From Sphaerisporangium sp039871875 (lineage in GTDB: Bacteria > Actinomycetota > Actinomycetes > Streptosporangiales > Streptosporangiaceae): a stretch of DNA of 64,000 nt. Where the stretch lies: positions 1-64,000 of the forward strand of contig NZ_JBDPMD010000032.1 in the NCBI RefSeq assembly GCF_039871875.1. Direction: 5' to 3'. The notes under the pieces were generated by a model. The model was not told where the DNA came from. It did not search any database and saw only the letters and a program-made list of their open reading frames with translations. The translations under genes and the position numbers were made by a program. Positions 10,935-19,083 of the stretch are shown here, piece by piece (the stretch's first letter is position 1; the number at the start of each line of letters is the position of its first letter).

Positions 10935-11447
10935 ACCACGAGAACCCCAAACGCAAGGCAGGCCACCAAACCCCCACACACCGGGCGGACCCGGAAGACT
11001 CCACACGCAGCACCCGTCCCACGACCTCGACGAACACGGCGAGCCACCGAAGCCCCGCGTACAAGACCGGCCACGAAACCCCCGCACACCGGGCGGACCC
11101 GGAAGACTCCACACGCAGCGCCCGTCCCGCGACCTCGACGAACACGGCGAGCCACCGAAGCCCTGCGTACAAGACCGGCCACGAAACCCCCGCACACCGG
11201 GCGGACCCGGAAGACTCCACACGCAGCGCCCGTCCCGCGACCTCGACGAACACGGCGAGCCACCGAAGCCCTGCGCACAAGACCGGCCACGAATCCTCCG
11301 CACACCGGGCGGGACCGCAGGGCTCCACACGCAAGCCGCGTCCCAAGACCTTCAGGAGCACGGCGAGTCAGCGAATGCCCGCGCGCAGGGTGGGTCACCA
11401 TGCCTCCGCGCGCAGGGCGGGTCACGAGAGCTCCGCGCGCAGGTAGG
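10935..11447. repeat. Nineteen 27-bp tandem units with 108-bp higher-order period
   Basis: Unit boundaries fall exactly every 27 bases at 10935, 10962, 10989, 11016, 11043 and so on to 11421. Units share a GYCACGA...CCGCRCRCA..GCGG pattern. Sets of four diverged units repeat as near-identical 108-base blocks (for example 11043-11150, 11151-11258 and 11259-11366, the last more diverged). The final unit contains the stop codon and last codons of the metallopeptidase gene. Each 108-base block also holds a CCGGG-CGGA-CCCGG hairpin. Several frames are open through it because 27 is a multiple of three, but no frame has a start with a ribosome binding site. Confidence 0.9.
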
Positions 11448-12633
11448 CACGCCAGGCGGTCACGAACGAGGCATGGGTCAGGCCGAGTGTGCTCGCGAGG
11501 GCCGCGTCCACTCCGTCGCGGCCGGCGGCGCGGTAGAGGGCGAGCAGGCGGGGCTCGCCGTAGCGGCGGGCGACGTACCGGCAGGCGAGCCACGCCTCCT
11601 CGTACGCCCGTGCCGCTCGCCCGTCCGGCCGCGTGGCGGTGAAGTCCTCCGGTGCGGGGAGCGAGGTGGGGAGGCGGCCGGCGCGGATCTCGGCGGCGAG
11701 TTCGGCCGCGGCGGCGCGGACGGGGATGTCGGCGTTCAGGTATCCGGCGTAGTCGGCGAAGCCCTCGATCAGCCACTTCGGGGTGCGGCCGTCCGTGGCC
11801 GCCCTCATGGGGATGTGGGTGAGCTCGTGGGCGAGCACGACGTCCCGCCCCGCGTCCGTGAGGAGCGCGAACGAGCGGGGCTCCACGATGATCCGGTCGG
11901 TGCCCGCGAGCGCCGCCATGCCCCCGACCGCGGCGGGCGCCGCCAGCTCGGCCGCCTGCGCCGTGGTGGCGGGCACGAGGATCACCACTGCCCCATCACC
12001 GGACCCGGCAACCGCCCCACCACCAGAAGCGCCGGCCGCCGCACCACCAGAGGTACCGTCTGCCCAACCACCCACCACACCACCAGAGGTACCGCCTGTC
12101 CCACCACCCGCTTCGCCATCAGAGGTACCGTCTGCCCCACCACCCGTCGCACCACCAGAGGTACCGGCTGCCCCACCAGCCGCTTCGCCATCCGAGGTAC
12201 CGCCTGCCCCACCAGGAGACGTATCGTCCGCTCCGCCACCCGCCGCGCCGTCTGACGCGCTACCCGCGCTACCACCTGTCCCGCGGTCTGACGCGCCGGT
12301 CGATGTGCCGCCCGGCGCTGCGCCCAGTTCACCACCCGGCCCTGCGGCCGGTCCGATGACCCGCCGTACCGTCGCCGCGGCCCGGTCGGCGCGGCGCGCG
12401 ATGTCCTCGAGGCCCAGCCTGGTGCCCGTGGCGCCCACGACGACCACCTCCCGTCCCCGGACCACCCGCGCTCCGCGCCACAGCCAGGGGCGCTCCGCGA
12501 GTACCGCCTCCACGCCGGATGGCCGCGCGAATCCCTTGGGCGGTACGGCGGCACGCTCCCCGTGCGACCCCGGTGGTCCCGTCAGCGCGGCCAGGAGCCC
12601 GGCCCCCACGGCCCAGAGCCACACGACGCGCAT
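11422..12633 (-). CDS. Secreted zinc metallopeptidase (MA clan) with Gly/Ser/Thr repeats
   Basis: The 403-residue product begins with a hydrophobic export signal (VVWLWAVGAGLLAAL). A conserved region follows to about residue 95, then a glycine/serine/threonine/aspartate-rich linker of 12-residue repeats (about residues 127-206), then the catalytic domain. That domain has the zinc motif HELTH (269-273) and the glutamate in WLIEGFADYAGY as likely third ligand, as in peptidase MA-like proteins. It is probably cell-surface or secreted; the substrate is unknown. It ends in YLRAELS, whose codons form part of the downstream 27-bp repeat. A shared operon with the mannosyltransferase is uncertain because of the repeat array between them. 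Confidence 0.82.
   Translation of the reverse strand: MRVVWLWAVGAGLLAALTGPPGSHGERAAVPPKGFARPSGVEAVLAERPWLWRGARVVRGREVVVVGATGTRLGLEDIARRADRAAATVRRVIGPAAGPGGELGAAPGGTSTGASDRGTGGSAGSASDGAAGGGADDTSPGGAGGTSDGEAAGGAAGTSGGATGGGADGTSDGEAGGGTGGTSGGVVGGWADGTSGGAAAGASGGGAVAGSGDGAVVILVPATTAQAAELAAPAAVGGMAALAGTDRIIVEPRSFALLTDAGRDVVLAHELTHIPMRAATDGRTPKWLIEGFADYAGYLNADIPVRAAAAELAAEIRAGRLPTSLPAPEDFTATRPDGRAARAYEEAWLACRYVARRYGEPRLLALYRAAGRDGVDAALASTLGLTHASFVTAWRAYLRAELS
12015..12250. repeat. 36-bp in-gene tandem repeat with 72-bp alternation
   Basis: AGGTACCG recurs exactly every 36 bases at 12051, 12087, 12123, 12159 and 12195. Units alternate between two versions (one ending in CACCACCAG, the other containing CGCTTCGCCATC), giving a 72-base higher-order unit. 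It encodes a 12-residue GTSxGExxGGxx motif in the linker of the metallopeptidase. Confidence 0.88.
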
Positions 12634-12694
12634 GGTGGCAATCTACCGCCTGCCCTAGTCCGGCCAGGGCCCGCACGCCGAGCACCCCGCGCGG

Positions 12695-12812
12695 CGAGGC
12701 CCCCTACGTCGAGGCCTCCTACGCCGAGGCTCCGGACACGAGGGCCCGTACACCGAGGGCCCGTACACCAAGGGCCCGTACGCCGTGGGCCTGTAGTACG
12801 CCGAGGGCCCCG
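12695..12812. repeat. 15-bp tandem repeat upstream of the metallopeptidase
   Basis: About seven units of roughly 15 bases (types CGAGGCCTCCTACGC and GAGGGCCCGTACACC) run head to tail, with one 14-base and one 18-base step. The array lies between the metallopeptidase start and the terminator hairpin. No gene is apparent from 12634 to 12979. Confidence 0.75.
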
Positions 12813-12837
12813 GCCACGTGGGGGTGGCCGGGGCCCT
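12804..12837 (-). terminator. Terminator hairpin after the NlpC/P60 gene
   Basis: A perfect 14-base-pair stem, AGGGCCCCGGCCAC with its complement GTGGCCGGGGCCCT, encloses a six-base loop. It lies about 140 bases beyond the stop of the riboswitch-controlled hydrolase on the minus strand. There is no U-tract, as is common in actinobacteria. Confidence 0.7.
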
Positions 12838-12979
12838 GCGGGGTCAGGGGAAGGTCCCTGAAGGGTGTGTCCAAGGGGGCTGGCGGGGTTCGTCCTGGAG
12901 CACGGCCCGGTGTGTCACGTCCGGGATCCCGGCGGGGGTGTCCCGGGGTGTGCTGGTGTGGGACGTCCGGGGCTCTTGG

Positions 12980-13603
12980 TCAGATGCCCGGGCGGACGGC
13001 GCCCACGAAGCTCGCCTTGCGGTACTTGGTGAGCTTGTTGATCTGCACCCGGGTGCCGCTACGGGGCGAGTGGATCATCTTGCCGTGGCCCACGTACATG
13101 CCGACGTGGCCGAGGCCGGAGAAGAACATCAGGTCGCCGGGCTTGAGGTTCTTCCAGGAGACCTTCTTCTTGACGGCACGGTACTGGCTGCCCGTGATGC
13201 GGGGCAGCTTCACGCCGGCCTTACGCCACGAGTACATCACCAGGCCGGAGCAGTCGAACGCGTTCGGGCCGCTGGCGCCCCAACGGTAGGGGTCGCCGAC
13301 CTGCTTCTTGGCCACGGACACGGCCTTCGCGGCCTTGATCCGCTGCCGCGCCGCCTTGCTGAGCTTGGTGCTCTTGGCGGCGGTGCTCTTGGCGGCGGCC
13401 GGCGTGGCGCTCTGCGGCGCCTCGGGGGGCGCCGCCACCGTGATGGGGGGCGTGATGACCTGCTCTGCGCCGGGAATCGTGTCGGCTCCGGCGGCCGCCG
13501 GGATCGCCACCGCGCCGGCCGAGGCCGAGACGGTGAGGACGACACCCCCGAGGGAGAGACGAGCGAAGCGCGACAGACGGGGGCTAGGGGTGGTGCTGGA
13601 CAG
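12980..13603 (-). CDS. Secreted NlpC/P60 peptidoglycan hydrolase (CTG start)
   Basis: The 207-residue product has an export signal (RLSRFARLSLGGVVLTVSA), an alanine/proline/threonine linker with a lysine-rich stretch, and a C-terminal NlpC/P60 domain with catalytic cysteine in FDCSGLVMYSW and histidine in LGHVGMYVGHGKMIHSP. Such enzymes cut peptide stems of peptidoglycan. The frame is open back to a TAA, and the only ATG/GTG/TTG codon upstream of the domain would remove the signal peptide (GTG at 13510). An AGGAG at 13609-13613 sits five bases before CTG at 13601-13603, so CTG is the best start. Its leader holds a cyclic-di-AMP riboswitch and a Crp-like site, tying expression to osmotic/wall signalling and cAMP. 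Confidence 0.85.
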   Translation of the reverse strand: MSSTTPSPRLSRFARLSLGGVVLTVSASAGAVAIPAAAGADTIPGAEQVITPPITVAAPPEAPQSATPAAAKSTAAKSTKLSKAARQRIKAAKAVSVAKKQVGDPYRWGASGPNAFDCSGLVMYSWRKAGVKLPRITGSQYRAVKKKVSWKNLKPGDLMFFSGLGHVGMYVGHGKMIHSPRSGTRVQINKLTKYRKASFVGAVRPGI

Positions 13604-13617
13604 GATCGCTCCTAGGT

Positions 13618-13780
13618 TCTTCCACTTACGCCTACCGGGTTAGCTGACGGATTCGGGCTTGGAAGTCGCCCTACAGCGGCATAAACCGCTGATTCACCCC
13701 TGACCCCAATCAACAGGGTCTTTTGGGTCCCCGGTTCCGTGCTCCTGGCCGCACGGATTCGGCTGGTCACCGGCTTGCGC
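13618..13780 (-). promoter_or_regulatory. ydaO-type cyclic-di-AMP riboswitch
   Basis: On the minus strand the leader carries the conserved blocks of the ydaO-yuaA family (Rfam RF00379) in order: CGGAACCGGGGACCC, CAGGGGTGAATC, TAGGG, and the 3' hallmark CCCGAATCCGTCAGCTAACC followed by GTAGGCG. The 3' GGAAG can pair with CUUCC upstream (13661-13665). In actinobacteria this RNA commonly controls cell-wall hydrolase genes and switches them off when cyclic-di-AMP is high. The aptamer ends five bases before the Shine-Dalgarno, leaving no room for a separate terminator, so control at translation initiation is inferred. Confidence 0.9.
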
Positions 13781-13832
13781 CATTAATGGCGGGACATACG
13801 AAGCCGATGACCACTGGATGTTTTGGTGGGTA

Positions 13833-13852
13833 CCGGCCGTCGGGACGGCCGG
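13833..13852. other. Hairpin in the hydrolase leader
   Basis: CCGGCCGTC and GACGGCCGG form a nine-base-pair stem with a two-base gap. It lies between the proposed promoter and the riboswitch. On the plus strand it is followed by GCTTTCT, so it might also end plus-strand transcription. Confidence 0.4.
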
Positions 13853-13929
13853 GCTTTCTCGCGACGGCATGGCGTGCTCGCCGCGGCCCAGAAGCTACAC
13901 AGAACGCCAAGAACTGGCAAAGCCTCGGT

Positions 13930-13948
13930 GTTATCTCTAGATCATAAC
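13930..13948 (-). promoter_or_regulatory. Probable promoter of the riboswitch-controlled hydrolase gene
   Basis: On the minus strand TATGAT (13946 to 13941) is a good -10 hexamer in an unusually AT-rich patch. It is embedded in the inverted repeat GTTAT...ATAAC (13930-13948), a possible operator. A start site near 13934 would give a leader of about 330 bases. The -35 region is weak, consistent with activator dependence. Confidence 0.5.
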
Positions 13949-14000
13949 GAGTGATCACAAAACGGAAAACGCCTGGTTAACTCATGCATCTACCTTCAAA

Positions 14001-14016
14001 TGTGATTCGCCTCACA
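14001..14016. promoter_or_regulatory. Crp-family binding site
   Basis: TGTGA-TTCGCC-TCACA is an exact TGTGA-N6-TCACA palindrome, flanked by AAA and TG as in strong Crp sites. Its centre is about 74 bases upstream of the inferred start site of the hydrolase gene. Crp control of riboswitch-bearing wall-lytic genes (rpf type) is known in actinobacteria; here it is inferred. Confidence 0.65.
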
Positions 14017-14218
14017 TGTCACTCAACACGCCACTCGCCGAGTCACATGCGTCACATGAGTCACGGGGGTTAACGATCTTGGAGCGCCGGCACCGCGCGG
14101 CGGGAGCCCGCGGCGGCACACGAGTCAGGCCCCAGCGACGGATACAGGCGCACGAGAACGTTCCAGCCGCGAAAAGCGCCGGAAATCACACCGAGAACCA
14201 CGAAGAGCCGGGAAAACC

Positions 14219-15205
14219 TCAGGGCCGCACGGCGGCGAATATGCCTCGGTAAGAAGACAGCGGGACGACCTTCACCACGTCGCCGGTGCGGGGTGCGTGG
14301 ACCATCTGGCCGTTGCCGGCGTACATGCCGACGTGGCCGAGGCCGGAGGAGAACAGCAGGTCGCCGGGCTCCAGCGCGTTCAGGGAGACGCGGCGGGAGG
14401 CACCCCAGGAGTACTGGGCGGCGGCGGTGCGCGGCAGGCTGACGCCGGCGGCGGCCCAGGACTTCTGGGTGAGGCCGGAGCAGTCCCAGGAGCCGGGGCC
14501 GGAGCCACCGTAGCGGTACGGCTTGCCGATCTGGGCGTAGGCGAACTGGAGCGCGGTGCGGGCGTTGCCGGAGGCGGGGCCGGTGTACTTGACGCCGGCG
14601 CTGTTGGGGTTGCCCGCGTTGAAGGCGTTCAGGCGGCGCAGGAGCCGCTCCTGCTCGCCGACGAGCTTCTCGACCTCCTTCTTCTGGTCGCGCAGGTCCT
14701 CGAACAGCTTGAGCGCCTTGTCGTAGGCGCCCTTGGCCTTGTCCCGCTCCCCCTTGAGGGAGCTCATCGCCGTCTCGTACTCCGTGAGGGTGCGCGAGCG
14801 CCGCGCCGACATCTGGTCGATCGAGGCGAGGCCCGCCAGCAGCGCCTCGGGGTCGCCGGTGGTGACCAGGTGCGGCCAGGAGAGCATGTCGCCGGACTGG
14901 TAGCTGCTCACCGCGACCGACACCAGGCCCGCACGCAGCTCGTCGGCCCGCGAGATCTTCTCCTTGAAGCGGCCGTTGACGGCGTTGTACTCCTTGCGGG
15001 CCGCCTTGTACTTCTCGTTCGCGTCGTTGTACTTGTCGACGACCTTGTCGGCCTTGGCGTCCAGCTTGGCGAGCCGCGCCTTGGCCTGGGCGACGGTGGG
15101 CCTCGGCTCGGCCACCGCCCCGGCCGCCTGGGTCACCAGCACCGCGGCGACGAGAACTCCGGTCACCGGTACGCGTCCGAGCTTCCGGACACCACGCGCG
15201 GTCAC
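14219..15205 (-). CDS. NlpC/P60 hydrolase with coiled-coil domain (RipA-like)
   Basis: The 328-residue protein has an N-terminal export signal (VPVTGVLVAAVLVTQAAGA), a long coiled coil from about residue 35 to 200 rich in K, A, E and L, and a C-terminal NlpC/P60 domain with the catalytic cysteine in WDCSGLTQKSW and histidine in LGHVGMYAGNGQMVHAP. This architecture matches actinobacterial RipA-type D,L-endopeptidases that act at the septum, where the coiled coil regulates activity. A GAGGAGG lies 11 bases before the GTG start. A TAGGAT hexamer at 15254-15259 may be its -10. Unlike the neighbouring hydrolase I see no riboswitch in its leader. The 14017-14218 interval upstream of the other hydrolase holds repeated TCACATG words but no gene. 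Confidence 0.9.
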   Translation of the reverse strand: MTARGVRKLGRVPVTGVLVAAVLVTQAAGAVAEPRPTVAQAKARLAKLDAKADKVVDKYNDANEKYKAARKEYNAVNGRFKEKISRADELRAGLVSVAVSSYQSGDMLSWPHLVTTGDPEALLAGLASIDQMSARRSRTLTEYETAMSSLKGERDKAKGAYDKALKLFEDLRDQKKEVEKLVGEQERLLRRLNAFNAGNPNSAGVKYTGPASGNARTALQFAYAQIGKPYRYGGSGPGSWDCSGLTQKSWAAAGVSLPRTAAAQYSWGASRRVSLNALEPGDLLFSSGLGHVGMYAGNGQMVHAPRTGDVVKVVPLSSYRGIFAAVRP

Positions 15206-15448
15206 GGGGACCCCAGCCTCCTCAAGTGCGACAACTGTGACACCTGGGCCGTGATCCTACAGAAACGGTAAGGTCCCCGACAGCTTTCGGACTGAAATGT
15301 TTTAGCCGGGCAACCCCAGTTCACGCCCGTATCAGGGATTAAGGGTCGCCCCAGGAGCACCACGGGGCCGCGCCGGCGTCGCCACCACTGTCAGAGCTTG
15401 AGTCAAGGCCGCAGTCAGGACCGGGTCATGCCCGGCCCCGGCGCCGTG

Positions 15449-16771
15449 TCAGGCCCGGCCGAGACGGCGCAGCAGCAGGACCGCGGGGACCGGGCGGGCA
15501 CCCATGCGGCGCACCGAGTCGGCCACCTCGCGGTCGGTGGACACCACCGCGACGGCGCGGCCCGGCGGCTCGGCACGGACGAGCTGGCGGATCAGGTCGT
15601 CGGCGATCTCGCCAGGCTCGCTGAACAGCACCCGCACCCCGCGCGGCGCCGACACCTGGACGGGGCCGTTCAGCTCCGCGCCGTCGAACACGCAGGTCAC
15701 CTCGGCCCGGGTCTGCACCGCGAGGCCGCCGAGACCGCCGAGCAGCCGGGCCCGCTGGTCGACCAGGGTCAGCGCCGGGTAGCCGGTCTTGGTGACGTTG
15801 TAGCCGTCCACGATGAGGTGGAGATGCGGGATGGCGAGGAGCTGGTCGAGCAGCGCCGGGTCGTCGTCGGCGAGGGCGCGGGCCGGGACGGCGCGCACCG
15901 ACGGGCGGGCGGGCGTCACGGCGTCCACCGAGTCGGCAGGCTTGCTGATGGCCACGGGCAGCCCGAGCTCGGCGCGCAGCCCGGCCGCGGCGTCCTGGAG
16001 GCTGTCCAGCAGCACGCGCAGGCGGGCGTCCTCGATGCTGCGGCCCTCGCGGGCGGCGCGGCGGCCGGCGAGCAGGCGGCGCTCGGCGTCGGCCAGCCGC
16101 TCACGCAGCTTGCGCAGCTCCGACTCGGCGGCCCCGGTGGCGGCGGCGACCGCCGCGCGGGCCTCCTGCGCCTGCGCCTCGGCCTCGGCGGCGCGCTCCT
16201 CGGCGCGCTTGCCGCGCTCCCTGGCGTCGTGCAGGCGGCGCCGCAGGTCCGCGACCTCGGTGCGTGAGGTCTTGAGCTGCTCGCGCAGGCGATCGGCCTC
16301 CTGCTTGGCCGCGGTCTTCTGCGCCGCGAGCTCCTCGCGCAGCCGCTGGACGGTCTGCTCCTGCGCCGTCTCCTCCGCGACGGCCGCGGCCTGCTCGATG
16401 TCGGCGCGGGCCGCCTCGACCAGCCCGGGCCAGCCCGGCGGGCGGGTGAGGTAGGCCGCGGCGGCCACCAGCACCGGCTCGGCGGCCGGCGGCACGTTGC
16501 CTTCCTCCAGGCTGGCGACCAGCTCCGGCCACGCCTCGGCGGTCGCCTCGGCGACGATCTCGCGGAACTCCTTGTCGGTCTCCAGTTGCGCGGCGATCGG
16601 CGCGCTGCCGAGGCGGGCACGCTTCCTGGGGTCGAACCGGGCGATGCTGCGCAGCGGAGCGGGGATGGCGGGCGGCTGCATGGTGCCGAGCACCTGCGCC
16701 GCCAGCTCGACGACATGTAACCGGACCTGCTCGGGCAGCGGGCGAGACAGGCCTTCTCCGGCTGAACTCAT
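15449..16771 (-). CDS. NYN-domain ribonuclease-like protein with coiled coil
   Basis: The 440-residue protein has an N-terminal helical region (MSSAGEGLSRPLPEQVRLH), a coiled coil of about 130 residues in the centre rich in R, E and A, and a C-terminal NYN (PIN-like) domain. The latter shows HLHLIVDGYNVTKTGYPAL, CVFDGAELNGPV and VVSTDREVADSVRRMGARPV, with the conserved acidic residues of YacP-type nucleases. Such proteins probably process RNA. Start at 16771 is supported by AGGGGAAG a few bases upstream; upstream codons look non-coding. It is divergent from the exonuclease gene. The region 15206-15448 between it and the RipA-like gene holds no gene. Confidence 0.88.
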   Translation of the reverse strand: MSSAGEGLSRPLPEQVRLHVVELAAQVLGTMQPPAIPAPLRSIARFDPRKRARLGSAPIAAQLETDKEFREIVAEATAEAWPELVASLEEGNVPPAAEPVLVAAAAYLTRPPGWPGLVEAARADIEQAAAVAEETAQEQTVQRLREELAAQKTAAKQEADRLREQLKTSRTEVADLRRRLHDARERGKRAEERAAEAEAQAQEARAAVAAATGAAESELRKLRERLADAERRLLAGRRAAREGRSIEDARLRVLLDSLQDAAAGLRAELGLPVAISKPADSVDAVTPARPSVRAVPARALADDDPALLDQLLAIPHLHLIVDGYNVTKTGYPALTLVDQRARLLGGLGGLAVQTRAEVTCVFDGAELNGPVQVSAPRGVRVLFSEPGEIADDLIRQLVRAEPPGRAVAVVSTDREVADSVRRMGARPVPAVLLLRRLGRA

Positions 16772-17008
16772 CCGACTTCCCCTAGCTGACCGGCCCTTCA
16801 CAATATGTCTATCCGTCAAGGGTACGGCCGTCGCGTCCATGGTCGGCCCCTATCCGCGCGACCCGCCAGCGGCCCGCCAGGGGACGTTCGCGGGCCCCCG
16901 CGCGGCGCCGTCACTCGCACGGCGCGACAGTCCCGCCGCGGAAGGTTGCGATCGCGCCACGAATGGCGGAACGGCGGCCGGGGCGGAGAAACTGTCGGAC
17001 CGCGATCG

Positions 17009-17021
17009 TATGGTCATGCTC
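17009..17021 (+). promoter_or_regulatory. Leaderless-type -10 for the exonuclease gene
   Basis: TATGGT is followed by seven bases and then GTG at 17022, in frame with the exonuclease. There is no Shine-Dalgarno. ATGs at 17010 and 17016 would lie within the promoter. Confidence 0.45.
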
Positions 17022-18749
17022 GTGGAGATCGGGGTTCAAGGCACGCTGGACGAACTCGGCACACCTCTCTCGCAGGTGACGTTCGTCGTCTTCGACCTTG
17101 AGACGACCGGCGGCTCGCACGCCGAGCACGCCATCACCGAGATCGGCGCGGTCAAGGTGCGCGGTGGTGAGGTCATCGGCGAGTTCGCCACGCTGGTCGA
17201 CCCCGGCCGGCCCATCCCGCCGTTCATCACGGTGCTCACCGGCATCACCGACGCCATGGTCGTGGCCGCGCCGCCGATGCGGCAGGTGCTGCCGGCGTTC
17301 CTGGAGTTCGCGGCCGGCGCCGTGCTGGTGGCGCACAACGCGCCGTTCGACGTCGGCTTCATCAAGGCGTCCTGCCAGGAGCACGGCTACCCGCCGCCGG
17401 TCGCGCCGGTGGTCGACACCGCCGACCTCGCGCGGCGGGTGCTCACCCGCGACGAGGTGCCCAACTGCAAGCTGTCCACCCTGGCGCGGGTGTTCCGCAG
17501 CTCCACCGAGCCGTGCCACCGTGCCCTGGCCGACGCCAAGGCCACCGTGGACGTGCTGCACGCGCTGATCGAGCGGGTCGGGTCGTACGGCGTGTCCACG
17601 CTGGAGGAGCTGAAGGGCTTCGTGCGGGCCCCCACGCCCGAGCAGAAGCGCAAGCGCCACCTCGCGGCGTCCGTGCCGAGCGCCCCGGGCGTGTACGTCT
17701 TCGAGGACGAGCGCGGCGAGGCCCTGTACATCGGCAAGAGCGGCGACCTGCGCACCCGGGTGCGGTCCTACTTCACGGCGGGCGAGACGCGGGCGCGCAT
17801 CCGCGAGATGATCGGCATCGCCGAGCGGGTGCGGCCCATCGTGTGCGCCACCGCGCTGGAGGCCGAGGTGCGGGAACTGCGGCTCATCGGGGCCGCCAAG
17901 CCGCGCTACAACCGGCGGTCGCGGTTCCCCGAGAAGGTCGTGTGGCTCAAGCTGACCGACGAGCCGTACCCGCGGCTGTCCATCGTGCGCGAGGTCAAGG
18001 CCGACGCGGGCACCTACCTCGGGCCGTTCACCTCGGCGCGTGGGGCAGAGGACGCGCGGTCGGCGCTGCACGAGGCGGTGCCGCTGCGGCAGTGCACCGA
18101 GCGCATCACCACCCGCACGTGGCGGCCGGCGTGCGCGCTGGCCGAGATGGGGCGGTGCGGGGCGCCGTGCGAGGGCCGGCAGACCCCCGACGAGTACCAC
18201 CGCCACGTCGAGGACGCGCGCGCGGCCATCGAGCGCGACCCCGGCCCGGTGTTCGCGGCGCTGGAGGCCCGCATGCGGCGCCTGTCGGCCGAGCAGCGGT
18301 ACGAGGAGGCGGCGGTCGACCGCGACCGGCTCGCGGTGTTCGTCCGCGCCGCGGCGCGCATGCAGCGGCTGCGGTCGCTGACCGCCCTCCCCGAGATGGT
18401 CGCCGCCGCGCCGGCGTTCGGCGGGGGCTGGGACATCCACGTCGTGCGGCACGGCCGGCTCGCCGCGGCCGGGGTGATGCCGAAGGGCGCGCACCCCACG
18501 CCGTTCGTGGAGGCCCTGCTGGCCACCGCGGAGACCGTGCTGCCCGGCCCCGGCCCGCTGCCCGCCGCCGTGGCCGAGGAGAGCGAGTGCATCCTGCGAT
18601 GGCTGGACTCCCCCGGCGTGCGGCTGGTCCGGGTGGACGGCGTTTACAGCCTGCCCGCCCGGGGAGCCGGACGCCTGAAGGAGCGCATCGACCTGGCGTA
18701 CCAAGGCCTGGAACCCCGCGGCACCCGCGAGGGAAGGCCCCTGCGCTGA
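17022..18749 (+). CDS. DEDD exonuclease fused to UvrC-like GIY-YIG region
   Basis: The 575-residue protein joins two nuclease modules. Residues about 20-190 form a DnaQ/epsilon-like 3'-5' exonuclease with FDLETTG (ExoI), AHNAPFDVGF (ExoII) and CHRALADAKAT (ExoIII, DEDDh type). Residues about 210-480 resemble the N-terminal half of UvrC: GVYVFEDERGEALYIGKSG is the GIY-YIG endonuclease core, followed by YNRRSRFPEKVVWLKL, a cysteine motif CALAEMGRCGAPCEG and a UvrB-interacting-like helix pair. The fusion is known across actinobacteria and is thought to act in DNA repair. GTG at 17022 fits a leaderless start; the ATG at 17010 is the alternative. No frameshift is seen. Confidence 0.88.
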   Translation: MEIGVQGTLDELGTPLSQVTFVVFDLETTGGSHAEHAITEIGAVKVRGGEVIGEFATLVDPGRPIPPFITVLTGITDAMVVAAPPMRQVLPAFLEFAAGAVLVAHNAPFDVGFIKASCQEHGYPPPVAPVVDTADLARRVLTRDEVPNCKLSTLARVFRSSTEPCHRALADAKATVDVLHALIERVGSYGVSTLEELKGFVRAPTPEQKRKRHLAASVPSAPGVYVFEDERGEALYIGKSGDLRTRVRSYFTAGETRARIREMIGIAERVRPIVCATALEAEVRELRLIGAAKPRYNRRSRFPEKVVWLKLTDEPYPRLSIVREVKADAGTYLGPFTSARGAEDARSALHEAVPLRQCTERITTRTWRPACALAEMGRCGAPCEGRQTPDEYHRHVEDARAAIERDPGPVFAALEARMRRLSAEQRYEEAAVDRDRLAVFVRAAARMQRLRSLTALPEMVAAAPAFGGGWDIHVVRHGRLAAAGVMPKGAHPTPFVEALLATAETVLPGPGPLPAAVAEESECILRWLDSPGVRLVRVDGVYSLPARGAGRLKERIDLAYQGLEPRGTREGRPLR

Positions 18750-18795
18750 CGGCGATAAGGTTCCAGCCGAGCCGTACTCGAAGGAGAGCCACGCA

Positions 18796-19083
18796 ATGGT
18801 CACCGCGATCGTGCACATCAAGGCGGAAGTCGACCGCATCCCCGAGGTCGCCGAGAGCATCGCCGACCTCGACGGCGTCAGCGAGGTCTACTCGATCACC
18901 GGCGCCCACGACCTGCTCGCCATGGTCCGCGTCTCCGCCTACGAGCAGGTCGCCGAGATCGTCCCCGGCCGCATCAACAAGATCGCCGGCGTGCTGGAGA
19001 CCGAGACGCATCTCGCCTTCCGCACCTACTCCAAGCACGACCTCGACGCGGCCTTCTCCATCGGCTTCCCCGAGTCCGACTGA
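18796..19083 (+). CDS. Stand-alone Lrp/AsnC ligand-binding (RAM) domain protein
   Basis: The 95-residue product is only the effector-binding half of Lrp/AsnC regulators: MVTAIVHIKAEVDRI, DGVSEVYSITGAHDLLAMVR with the ligand-loop GxHD, and a C-terminal strand. There is no helix-turn-helix, so it may form mixed oligomers with full-length Lrp proteins or sense amino acids alone. AAGGAG lies a few bases before the ATG. It sits 46 bases downstream of the exonuclease gene and could be cotranscribed. Its stop codon is the end of the first of three 16-base tandem units. Confidence 0.9.
   Translation: MVTAIVHIKAEVDRIPEVAESIADLDGVSEVYSITGAHDLLAMVRVSAYEQVAEIVPGRINKIAGVLETETHLAFRTYSKHDLDAAFSIGFPESD

Noticed and set aside
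10876..11361. Minus-strand frame of nine-residue repeats through the 27-bp array
   Set aside because: Open only because the unit is a multiple of three; no ribosome binding site, and neighbouring units contain stops.
10935..11447. CRISPR array
   Set aside because: Units are contiguous with no unique spacers, and no cas genes are present.
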